Source: JAZDJP01 sp043803805 | GTDB lineage: Bacteria > Planctomycetota > JAZDJP01 | Length of the DNA: 15,492 nucleotides | Assembly (NCBI GenBank): GCA_043803805.1 | Contig: JAZDJP010000085.1 | Span: 1 to 15,492, forward strand | Direction: 5' to 3' | In this document: piece after piece, positions 1-7,497 of the stretch | Layout: every line of letters starts with the position of its first letter | How positions within the stretch are numbered: the first letter of the stretch is position 1 | Made by a program: the position numbers and the translations under genes | Notes under the pieces: model-generated | The model's database searches: none | What the model was told of the DNA's origin: nothing | What the model saw: only the letters and a program-made list of their open reading frames with translations

Positions 1-67
1 CCCCCCGCCGCCGCAACCCGGAGGGACGGGCCGATATGCGGCGCATCGCATTGTCGCTCGTCGTCAT
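1..67 (-). CDS. Possible start of an unidentified gene, cut by the window edge
   Basis: An open frame begins with ATG at 67-65 and runs without a stop to the left edge, giving 22 codons that start MTTSDNAMRRISARPSG and are rich in arginine. A good Shine-Dalgarno sequence (GGAGAG) lies five bases before the ATG. It would be the next gene after fusA in the same direction, 125 bases beyond the fusA stop. The visible residues match no family I recognise; they are not the start of tuf or rpsJ, which often follow fusA. So short a frame in GC-rich DNA can arise by chance, so the ribosome site is the main support. Confidence 0.3.
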   Translation of the reverse strand, partial: MTTSDNAMRRISARPSGLRRRG

Positions 68-89
68 CGTATCTCTCCGTTGATACGAT
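66..89 (-). promoter_or_regulatory. Hairpin with the ribosome binding site in its loop
   Basis: A perfect 8-base inverted repeat, ATCGTATC at 66-73 and GATACGAT at 82-89, encloses an 8-base loop. Read on the minus strand the loop carries GGAGA of the Shine-Dalgarno sequence, and the last two stem bases are the first two bases of the possible ATG at 67-65. In RNA the start codon would be partly paired and the Shine-Dalgarno displayed in the loop. It could be a translation-control element or a dyad-symmetric protein site. There is no T-run, so it is not an intrinsic terminator. Confidence 0.45.
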
Positions 90-192
90 TCCTCCTCGCT
101 CCGCGCGCTGCTTGCATCTCGGCCCGTCGCAACCGCGGGAGATATTCGGGTAGGCTCTTATGAGAAATGAACCGGTTTGTGCAACAGGCTCC

Positions 193-2256
193 TCATGCCA
201 GAATCTGCTCGTACCGATCCCGAGGCACCCGGGAGTAGCTGAACGGCTCCAGAGTGAACGTCGCCCGCCCCTTGGACAACGACCGGAGAATCGTCGCGTA
301 TCCGAACGTCTCCGCCAGAGGCACATGGCCCAGGATGACCCGGGAACTCCCGGCGTAGTCCAGCTTGTCAATCTGTGCCCGGCGGCTATTGAGATCGTTG
401 ATGATATCCCCCAGGTACTCCTCCGGGGTGATCACCTCCAGACGCATGACCGGCTCAAGGAGAATCGGCCCGGCCTTCTGGACCGCCTCCCGGAAAGCGA
501 TGGCGCCCGCCATCTGGAACGCCAGCTCCGATGAATCCACCTCGTGGTATTTTCCGTCGAGGAGCGTCACCCGGACGCCGATAACCGGGTATCCCCCCAA
601 TCCCCCGCTCTGGGCCGCGTTGCGGATTCCCTCCTCGACATCCGGGATGAACTCCTGCGGGATCGCCCCCCCCCGGATGCGGCTCTCAACGATCAGGGCA
701 TGCCCCTCCGGATTGGGAGCCACTTCCAACTCCACCACTCCGTACTGGCCATGACCGCCCGACTGCTGGATGAAACGCCCCTCGGCCCGGGCTCCGCCCG
801 TGATGGTTTCCTTGTAGGCCACCCGGGGCTTCCCGACGACGGCGTCCACCTTGAAATCCCGGGTCATCCTGTTTTTGATGATCTCAAGATGCAATTCCCC
901 CATCCCGGAAATAAGCATCTGGCCGGTCTCATCGTCCATCCGCCATTCAAAGGTGGGATCCTCCCGGGCGAGTTTTTGAAGGGTGAAGGCCAGCTTTTCG
1001 CGATCGGTATTTGACTTGGGTTCGACCGCCATGGAAATCACCGTTTCCGGAAACCGCATGGCCTCGAGAAGCACCGGATGGCGCTGGTCGGTGAGGGTGT
1101 CTCCCGTCGCCGTGAACTTGAATCCCGTCATCGCGCAGATATCCCCCGCCCCGACCGATTCCTCCTTGTGCCGGCGATTCGCGTGCATGCGCCAAATCTG
1201 GCCGATCCGCTCGATTTTCTTCACCCGCGGGTTGTAAATGCGATCGCCGGCAAACATCTCCCCGGAGTAGACGCGCACGTAGGTGAGATCCCCGTGTGGA
1301 TCGGACACCACCTTGAAAGCGATGGCGGCCAGACTCTCCTTGCGGGAGGGCTTCCGCACCACCTTCGTTTTCGCCTCGGCGTGCGCAACCTCGAGCGGCG
1401 GCACGTCCAAAGGCGATGGAAGATAGGAAACCACTCCGTCGAGAAGCGGCTGGATGCCCCGGTTCTGAAGGGCGGTTCCACAAAAGACGGGATAGAATTT
1501 TGTCCGGCAGGTGCCTTCCTTGATGCCGGCGCGGATCTCATCCTCCGTCGGTTCATGGTCATGGATGAACTTGTCGGCCATGGAATTCACGTGCTCGGCG
1601 ATGCGCTCGATCATTTTCGCACGGGCGGCAGCGGCCGCTTCCCGAAGTTCCGGAGGGACATCCACCACCGTCATTTCCTGCCCCTGGGTGGCATCATCGA
1701 AGACTGCGGCCTTCATGGTGACGAGATCCACGATTCCTCGAAAATTCTCCTCCTTCCCCCACGGGATCTGAACGGGAAGGGCCAGTGCCCCAAGGCGCTG
1801 CTCGATGGAGGCCACCGCCTTTTCGAAATCGGCCTCGAGGCGGTCCATCTTGTTGATGAAGCAGAGACGGGGAACCCGGTACCGATCCGCCTGGCGCCAG
1901 ACCGTCTCGGATTGGGCCTGGACGCCGGCGACACCGTCGAAAACGACAACGGCCCCGTCCAGAACGCGCAGACTCCGCTCAACCTCCGCGGTGAAGTCGA
2001 TATGCCCGGGGGTATCGATAAGATTGATCTGGTGATCCCGCCAAAAACAGGTCGTTGTGGCCGCGGTGATGGTGATACCCCGTTCGCGTTCCTCCTCCAT
2101 CCAGTCCATGGTGGTGTTTCCGTCGTGAACCTCCCCCATCCGGTGTTCCTTGCCGGTGTAAAAGAGGATTCGCTCCGACACCGTCGTCTTCCCGGCGTCA
2201 ATATGGGCGATGACCCCGATGTTGCGAACTTTCGAGAGAATTTCCGATTCCGTCAT
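193..2256 (-). CDS. fusA: Elongation factor G
   Basis: This 687-residue protein is the translocation GTPase: it moves tRNA and mRNA through the ribosome after peptide transfer and, in most bacteria, helps recycle ribosomes with RRF. The GTP-binding motifs are intact: P-loop AHIDAGKTT (17-25), switch I ending RGITIT (about 59-64), DTPGH (81-85) and NKMD (135-138). Later come the domain II and III motifs (GDTL, ISGMGELHLEII), the domain IV segment with SGGHGQYG and HEVDSSELAF, and the C-terminal LRSLSKGRATF region. Length is normal for bacterial EF-G. The ATG at 2256 has GAGG four bases before it. It follows rpsG as in classic str operons, but a 160-base gap with a strong terminator separates them, suggesting its own or read-through expression. 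No tuf follows it. Some bacteria carry extra fusA copies; the position beside rpsL-rpsG favours the main one. Confidence 0.97.
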   Translation of the reverse strand: MTESEILSKVRNIGVIAHIDAGKTTVSERILFYTGKEHRMGEVHDGNTTMDWMEEERERGITITAATTTCFWRDHQINLIDTPGHIDFTAEVERSLRVLDGAVVVFDGVAGVQAQSETVWRQADRYRVPRLCFINKMDRLEADFEKAVASIEQRLGALALPVQIPWGKEENFRGIVDLVTMKAAVFDDATQGQEMTVVDVPPELREAAAAARAKMIERIAEHVNSMADKFIHDHEPTEDEIRAGIKEGTCRTKFYPVFCGTALQNRGIQPLLDGVVSYLPSPLDVPPLEVAHAEAKTKVVRKPSRKESLAAIAFKVVSDPHGDLTYVRVYSGEMFAGDRIYNPRVKKIERIGQIWRMHANRRHKEESVGAGDICAMTGFKFTATGDTLTDQRHPVLLEAMRFPETVISMAVEPKSNTDREKLAFTLQKLAREDPTFEWRMDDETGQMLISGMGELHLEIIKNRMTRDFKVDAVVGKPRVAYKETITGGARAEGRFIQQSGGHGQYGVVELEVAPNPEGHALIVESRIRGGAIPQEFIPDVEEGIRNAAQSGGLGGYPVIGVRVTLLDGKYHEVDSSELAFQMAGAIAFREAVQKAGPILLEPVMRLEVITPEEYLGDIINDLNSRRAQIDKLDYAGSSRVILGHVPLAETFGYATILRSLSKGRATFTLEPFSYSRVPRDRYEQILA

Positions 2257-2264
2257 AAACCCTC

Positions 2265-2357
2265 ACCACCGAAACACAAAATTCCACGGAAACACGGGGC
2301 ATGCCTCCGGTCATTTCCATGCTTCCGCGATCGTTTGTCCCCTTCTGTGTTTCCGTG
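2265..2357. repeat. CACGGAAACAC repeat cluster upstream of fusA
   Basis: Three related copies lie between the rpsG terminator and fusA. CACGGAAACAC at 2285-2295 has an exact inverted copy, GTGTTTCCGTG, at 2347-2357 (11 of 11 bases, 51 bases between). The 13 bases at 2283-2295 also match 2265-2277 in direct orientation at 11 positions, 18 bases apart. The pattern resembles short dispersed intergenic repeats of environmental bacteria. It could also be a protein-binding array or a long-range RNA stem in the fusA leader. I see no convincing -35/-10 promoter pair here. Confidence 0.55.
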
Positions 2358-2360
2358 TCG

Positions 2361-2392
2361 AAAAAACCGGGCCGCCCTGCGCGGGCGGCCCG
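2361..2392 (-). terminator. Intrinsic terminator between rpsG and fusA
   Basis: On the minus strand a perfect 10-base stem (2392-2383 pairing with 2377-2368), made almost entirely of G and C, closes a 5-base loop. After one G it is followed by six T (2366-2361). This is the standard form of a Rho-independent terminator. It starts 24 bases past the rpsG stop codon, so it should end or reduce transcription from rpsL-rpsG before fusA. There is no T-run on the other side, so it acts in one direction only. Confidence 0.88.
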
Positions 2393-2416
2393 ACACTTCA
2401 TCTCCCCAAGAATTCC

Positions 2417-2887
2417 CTACCAGGCGAAATGCGCGAACGCCTTGTTGGCCTCGGCCATGCGATGGATGTTCTCCCGCACCGTTATGGCCGCGCCCTCCTT
2501 CTTGTAGGCATCCGCAAGCTCGGCCGCAAGTTTCACGTACATGGGCTTGCCCTTTTTGCCGCGGGCCGAATCCAAAATCCACCGGATGGCCAGCGACAAC
2601 TGGCGCTTCTTGCCCACCTCCATCGGGACCTGATAGGTCGCGCCGCCGACGCGCTTGGAACGCACCTCGATGAGCGGCTTCACATTCTCGACAGCCGCCT
2701 CAAACACCTCGATGGGCGGCTTGTCCTTGATCTTTCCCTCGATTTCCTTCAGGGCATCGTAAAAGATTCGCTCGGAAAGGGCCTTCTTCCCCTCCCACAT
2801 CATGCAATTGATGAATTTCCCCGCGAGCCGGCTCTTGTGCACCGGATCGGGCTTCAGAAACCGCTCGGTGGACTTGAACTTTTTCAT
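2417..2887 (-). CDS. rpsG: 30S ribosomal protein S7
   Basis: The 156-residue S7 (uS7) nucleates the 3' (head) domain of 16S rRNA and lies near the E site and mRNA exit. The length is exactly usual for bacteria. Recognisable parts are the basic N-terminus, the segment FINCMMWEGKKALSERIFYDAL (split as FINCMMWEGKK, ALSERIFYDAL; about 25-46), IEVFEAAVENVKP (59-71), VRSKRVGGATYQVP (75-88), RQLSLAIRWIL and the C-terminal helix ending HRMAEANKAFAHFAW. The ATG at 2887 is preceded by GGAAAGGA six bases upstream. It lies 33 bases after rpsL. In E. coli S7 represses its own operon by binding the rpsL-rpsG spacer; the spacer here is short and shows no obvious matching structure. Confidence 0.97.
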   Translation of the reverse strand: MKKFKSTERFLKPDPVHKSRLAGKFINCMMWEGKKALSERIFYDALKEIEGKIKDKPPIEVFEAAVENVKPLIEVRSKRVGGATYQVPMEVGKKRQLSLAIRWILDSARGKKGKPMYVKLAAELADAYKKEGAAITVRENIHRMAEANKAFAHFAW

Positions 2888-2920
2888 CGGCCATCCTTTC
2901 CCAGCAACGATTGGTTCAGT

Positions 2921-3298
2921 TTATTTCGCCACCTTCGCCCCGTATTTCGACCGGCCCTGCTTGCGGCCATCGACGCCGGCCGTGTCGAGCGTTCCCCGCA
3001 CGATGTGATACCGCACGCCGGGAAGATCCCGCACACGCCCGCCCCGAACCAGAACGATGGAATGTTCCTGAAGGTTGTGACCGACCCCCGGGATGAAGGC
3101 CGTCACCTCGTGCCCGTTCGACAGGCGCACACGCGCGATCTTGCGGAGCCCCGAGTGAGGTTTCTTCGGCGTCATCGTCTTGACGGCGACGCACACGCCC
3201 CGCCGCTGGGGACACTTCATGAGGTCGCTGCTCTTGCTCTTCCACTTGACAGGCTTCCTCGGCTTCCGGATAAGCTGGTTGATGGTCGGCACGGACAT
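2921..3298 (-). CDS. rpsL: 30S ribosomal protein S12
   Basis: This 125-residue S12 (uS12) lines the decoding centre of the small subunit and controls accuracy and streptomycin response. Conserved blocks are NQLIRKPR (7-14), CPQRRGVC (29-36), TPKKP (43-47), GHNLQEHS (73-80) and LPGVRYH (92-98). Asp91 is the residue equivalent to the aspartate methylthiolated by RimO in some bacteria. Three positions are unusual: the normal PNSALRK reads PHSGLRK (His48, Gly50), and the lysine known as K88 in E. coli and Mycobacterium numbering is Arg90 (codon CGG, 3031-3029). Lys45, the K43 equivalent, is kept. The ATG at 3298 has AAGGGG about eight bases upstream. It lies 38 bases after rpoC, and rpsG follows after 33, indicating one transcript. 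Confidence 0.97.
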   Translation of the reverse strand: MSVPTINQLIRKPRKPVKWKSKSSDLMKCPQRRGVCVAVKTMTPKKPHSGLRKIARVRLSNGHEVTAFIPGVGHNLQEHSIVLVRGGRVRDLPGVRYHIVRGTLDTAGVDGRKQGRSKYGAKVAK

Positions 3299-3336
3299 CT
3301 CCCCCCTTCGATAAACGCGTTTGATGTCACCCGCCC

Positions 3337-6300
3337 TCAGGCGGTCTTCACCTTCTCCTTGACCTCTTCCTCCGCCACCTCCGTCTCCACCTTTACGGGG
3401 GCCGGGACCTCCTTCCTTTCAAGCTTCGTATGGAGGTACTGCCGGTGCCCCGTCCCCGCCGGGATGCGGTGCCCCAGGATGACGTTCTCCTTGAGGCCCC
3501 TCAGAGTATCCCGCCGGCCCGTCAGCGCCGCCTCGGTCAGGACCTTCGTCGTGTCCTGGAAGGAGGCTGCCGACAGGAAGCTCTCCGACTGAAGGGCCGC
3601 CTTCGTCACGCCGAGCAGCGTGGGCTTGGCCGTCGCGGGCTTCTTTCTGGCCTTGCGCACCACGTCGTTGACCGCCTTGAACTTGTGCCGCTCCACCAGG
3701 CTCCCCGGCAGAAAATCGGTGTCGCCCGAGTCTTCGACGCGCACCTTCTCCATCATCTTGCTGACGATGATCTCGATATGCTTGTCATCAATCCGAACGC
3801 CCTGGGAAAGATATACGCTCTGAATCTCGCGGAGCAGATACTGCTGAACCTCCTCCTCGCCGCAAATCCGCAGGATGTCGTGCGGCACCAACGCCCCGTC
3901 CACGAGAGGCTCCCCGGCCTTCATGTGGTCGCCGTGGTGGACGCGCAGGTATTTCCCGTGCGGAACAAGATGCTCCACCTTCATCCCGGACTCGCTCTTT
4001 ACAATAATCGTGCGCTTGCCGCGACGCCGCTCGCCAAGCTCCACCACCCCATCGATCTCGCTGATGACAGCCGGCTCCTTCGGCACGCGTGCTTCGAGAA
4101 GCTCCGTGACCCGCGGGAGACCGCCCGTGATGTCCTGGGTGCGGGTGATTTCGCGAGGCGTCTTCGCCAGCATCGTCCCGGGAGCCAGCTTCTTGCCCTC
4201 GTCCACCTCGATGTGCGCCCTCTCGGGGATGGCGTAGATGCCGAGGACCTTCCCATTCTCCCCCTCGATGACGATCTGGGGATGGTGGTCCCCCTTGTGC
4301 TCCATGATGACACGGCGGATGTGCCCCGTGGCCGGATCCTTCTCCTCCCGCATGGTCTCCTCGAGGATGATGTCCTCGAATCGGACGCGCCCCGCCACCT
4401 CCGTGATGATGGGAACCATGTGAGGATCCCATTTCGCCAGTATCTTCCGGGCCGTCACCGTTGCGCCGTCGGCCGCCTTGAGCACCGCCCCGACGGGGAT
4501 CTCGTATTTTTCGAGCTCGCGACCCTTGGCATCAAGGACGGCCAGCTCACCGCCCCGGTTGAGCACCACTGTTTCACCCTGCCGATTGATCACGGCATGA
4601 AGATCAATGTACCGAATCGTCCCCCCCTGCTTGCACGCGATCTCGGATTCCTCGACGGCGCGGCGCGCCGTGCCGCCGATATGGAACGTCCGCATCGTAA
4701 GCTGGGTGCCCGGCTCGCCGATGGACTGGGCGCCGATGATGCCCACCGCCGTTCCCATCTCAACAAGACGTCCCATGGAGAGATCCAGACCGTAGCACTT
4801 GGCGCAGATCCCCTCCGCGGTCTCGCAGGTGAGGGGCGACCGGACCCGGATCTTCTCGTATCCCAGGGCCTCGATCTGCCGGGCCGCATCCTCCGTGATG
4901 GACTCGTTCTCCTTCACGACGACCCGGTCCGTGACCAGATCCACGATGTTGTCGCGGGCGGTGCGCCCGGAGATGTTCTTGCTCAGGGACACATGAACGT
5001 GCTCACCCTTGTACACGGCGCCCTTGGAGATGCCGTTCATGGTCCCGCAGTCATCCTCGGTGACGATGACGTCCTGGGCGACATCGGCGAGCTTGCGGGT
5101 GAGATACCCCGAGTCCGCCGTTTTAAGCGCGGTGTCGGCCAACCCCTTGCGCGCGCCGTGGGTCGAGCTGAAATATTCAAGACAACGCAGGCCTTCGCGG
5201 AAGTTGGCCTTGATGGGCGTCTCGATGATCTGCCCGGAGGGCTTGGCCATGAGCCCCCGCATCCCCGCCAGCTGTTTGATCTGATCCACGCTTCCGCGGG
5301 CGCCGGAGTTCGTCATGAGGAAGATCGGGTTGAGATAGGTCTTCCCCCCCCGGGTGTCATCCCGCAGGGCCCGGATCAGCTCCTCGGCGACCAGGTTCGT
5401 GGCGTGCGTCCAGGAATCGACCACCTGGTTGTACCGCTCGCCCTCGGTGATGACGCCGTTCTTGTAGGCCGACTCGATCTTCTTGACCTCGATCTCGGTC
5501 TTGTCGATGATCTTGTTCTTGGTTGTCGGAACCTTGAGATCCTCCGTGGAGAAGGTGAGCCCCGCCAGCGTGCTCCACTTGAACCCGGTCTCCTTGATGA
5601 GGTCCAGAAGCCGTATTGTCTTCTCGCGGCCGAGGACCTTGTGGCAGTCGCTGATGACTCCCTGCAGGGCCTTCTTGGTCATCACAAAATTATAATAGGC
5701 CATCCCCTCGGGCAGAATGTCATTGAAAATGATGCGGCCGGGGGTCGTCGTGAAAAACCCATTGTCGCTCGCCACCACCTTGTTTTCCTTCTCGAAAACC
5801 TTCCGATCCGCACCGAGACGGACGCCGACCTTCGCATGGAGGGTGATCACCCCGGCATCCATGGCCAGGAGCACCTCGTCCCGGTCCGAGAACTTCTTTC
5901 CCTCGCCTTTCTGCCCTTCCACCTCCGCCGTGACATAGTAACACCCGAGAACGATGTCCTGCGACGGGGAAATGATGGGATCGCCGCTGGCGGGAGAGAA
6001 CACGTTGTTGGAGGAAAGCATCAGGGTGATGGCCTCCACCACCGCCTCGGTCGAGAGCGGCAGATGGACCGCCATCTGGTCGCCGTCGAAATCGGCATTA
6101 TACCCGCCGCACACAAGCGGGTGGATCCGGATGGCGTTCCCCTCGACGAGAACCGGGTAGAACGCCTGGATGCCCATGCGGTGGAGGGTCGGCGCGCGGT
6201 TGAGGAGAACCGGGTGACGCTTGATCACCTCGTCCAGGATGTCCCAGATCTCCTCCTCGTTCTTCTCCAAGAGCCGCTTGGCGCCCTTGATGGTGTCCGC

Positions 6301-7458
6301 ATAACCGAGCTCCTTGAGGCGCCGGATAAGAAACGGCTGATAGAGTTCCAGGGCGATCTTCTTGGGGAGACCGCACTGATCGAGACGAAGCTCCGGCCCG
6401 ACAACGATGACCGACCGGGCGGAGTAATCCACGCGCTTGCCAAGGAGATTCTCCCGGAACCGCCCCTGCTTGCCCTTGATCATGTCGGTGAGGGATTTCA
6501 GGGGCCGGTTGGAGGTCCCGAACACGGGCCGCTTGCACCGCCCGTTGTCCAGAAGCGCGTCCACCGACTGCTGAAGGATGCGCTTCTCGTTCCGAATGAT
6601 GATCTCGGGGGCGTTGAGATCGATGAGCTTCTTCAACCGGTTGTTCCGGTTGATGACCCGCCGGTAGAGGTCATTGAGGTCGCTCGTGGCGAAGTTGCCG
6701 CTCTCGAGGGGCACCAACGGGCGGAGGTCCGTCGGGATGACCGGGATAACGTCCAGGACCATCCAGTCGGGCCGGATGTTCGACTCCCGCATGGACTCGA
6801 TGAGTTTCAAACGGCTGACGATCTTCTTGGCCTTCTGCTTGGAGGCGGTCTCGCGCAGATCGACCCGGAGCTCCCCAATAAGCTTCGTCATGTCCATCTT
6901 CTTGAGAAGCTTCTGGATGGCCTCGGCGCCCGTCCCTGACTCGAAGGCCTTGACGCCGTATTTCTCGACGGCCGCGCGGTGCTCCTCCTCGGTGAGGAGT
7001 TGTTTCTCCTTGAGGGGGGTGCTTCCCGGATCGATGACCACATGCTCCTGGAAATAGACGACCTTCTCCAGAGACGTCGTCTTCATGTCCAGAAGCGTCC
7101 CCATCCGCGACGGTAGCGACTTGAAGAACCAGATGTGCGCGACGGGGGCCGCAAGGTTGATGTGACCCATTCGCTCACGGCGGACCCGGGAGTGGGTGAC
7201 CTTCACACCGCACCGCTCGCAGACGATGTCGCTGTACTTGATCCCCTTGTACTTCCCGCAGAAGCATTCCCAATTCCGTTCGGGCCCGAAAATCCGTTCG
7301 CAGAAAAGGCCATCCTTCTCGGCGCGGTAGGTCCGGTAGTTGATGGTCTCCGGCTTCTTCACCTCGCCGTATGACCAGCTCCGGATCTCCTCGGGGGACG
7401 CGAGGGCGATGGCGATGGCCTCGTAGTCATTCACATGGTCAAACGTGGCATAGGGCAT
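3337..7458 (-). CDS. rpoC: RNA polymerase beta' subunit
   Basis: The 1373-residue beta' subunit forms half of the active-site cleft of RNA polymerase. The first zinc site is Cys65, Cys67, Cys80 and Cys83. The catalytic loop NADFDGDQ lies at 454-461, with Mg-binding Asp456, Asp458 and Asp460. The second zinc site is Cys804, Cys878, Cys885 and Cys888. The trigger loop TMRTFHIGG places the catalytic-region histidine at 926. About 180 residues between the trigger-loop halves (roughly 935 to 1120) are the Gram-negative insertion called SI3. The bridge-helix and trigger-loop spacing match E. coli with an offset of ten or fewer. The tail (about 1345-1373) is rich in Lys, Glu and Val. The start at 7458 has AGGAGA eight bases upstream and follows rpoB by 39 bases. 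Length is slightly below the E. coli 1407. Confidence 0.98.
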   Translation of the reverse strand: MPYATFDHVNDYEAIAIALASPEEIRSWSYGEVKKPETINYRTYRAEKDGLFCERIFGPERNWECFCGKYKGIKYSDIVCERCGVKVTHSRVRRERMGHINLAAPVAHIWFFKSLPSRMGTLLDMKTTSLEKVVYFQEHVVIDPGSTPLKEKQLLTEEEHRAAVEKYGVKAFESGTGAEAIQKLLKKMDMTKLIGELRVDLRETASKQKAKKIVSRLKLIESMRESNIRPDWMVLDVIPVIPTDLRPLVPLESGNFATSDLNDLYRRVINRNNRLKKLIDLNAPEIIIRNEKRILQQSVDALLDNGRCKRPVFGTSNRPLKSLTDMIKGKQGRFRENLLGKRVDYSARSVIVVGPELRLDQCGLPKKIALELYQPFLIRRLKELGYADTIKGAKRLLEKNEEEIWDILDEVIKRHPVLLNRAPTLHRMGIQAFYPVLVEGNAIRIHPLVCGGYNADFDGDQMAVHLPLSTEAVVEAITLMLSSNNVFSPASGDPIISPSQDIVLGCYYVTAEVEGQKGEGKKFSDRDEVLLAMDAGVITLHAKVGVRLGADRKVFEKENKVVASDNGFFTTTPGRIIFNDILPEGMAYYNFVMTKKALQGVISDCHKVLGREKTIRLLDLIKETGFKWSTLAGLTFSTEDLKVPTTKNKIIDKTEIEVKKIESAYKNGVITEGERYNQVVDSWTHATNLVAEELIRALRDDTRGGKTYLNPIFLMTNSGARGSVDQIKQLAGMRGLMAKPSGQIIETPIKANFREGLRCLEYFSSTHGARKGLADTALKTADSGYLTRKLADVAQDVIVTEDDCGTMNGISKGAVYKGEHVHVSLSKNISGRTARDNIVDLVTDRVVVKENESITEDAARQIEALGYEKIRVRSPLTCETAEGICAKCYGLDLSMGRLVEMGTAVGIIGAQSIGEPGTQLTMRTFHIGGTARRAVEESEIACKQGGTIRYIDLHAVINRQGETVVLNRGGELAVLDAKGRELEKYEIPVGAVLKAADGATVTARKILAKWDPHMVPIITEVAGRVRFEDIILEETMREEKDPATGHIRRVIMEHKGDHHPQIVIEGENGKVLGIYAIPERAHIEVDEGKKLAPGTMLAKTPREITRTQDITGGLPRVTELLEARVPKEPAVISEIDGVVELGERRRGKRTIIVKSESGMKVEHLVPHGKYLRVHHGDHMKAGEPLVDGALVPHDILRICGEEEVQQYLLREIQSVYLSQGVRIDDKHIEIIVSKMMEKVRVEDSGDTDFLPGSLVERHKFKAVNDVVRKARKKPATAKPTLLGVTKAALQSESFLSAASFQDTTKVLTEAALTGRRDTLRGLKENVILGHRIPAGTGHRQYLHTKLERKEVPAPVKVETEVAEEEVKEKVKTA

Positions 7459-7497
7459 GGACTCAGTCTCCTGCCGTGAATATCCGGCGCGATCCGG

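Noticed and set aside
155..184. Possible promoter on the minus strand after fusA (TTGCAC, 18 bases, TAAGAG)
   Set aside because: Only three of six bases match consensus in each box, and the gene it would serve is itself uncertain.
120..192. Terminator directly after fusA
   Set aside because: Only weak stems of four or so bases (for example CCCG/CGGG near 123-139) are present, and no T-run follows.
3430..6939. Very long plus-strand open frame (1169 codons) opposite rpoC
   Set aside because: It mirrors the codon structure of rpoC in GC-rich DNA, shows no known protein motifs, and rpoC is certain. The same holds for the 1152-codon frame at 7849-11307 opposite rpoB and the 531-codon frame at 1078-2673 opposite fusA.
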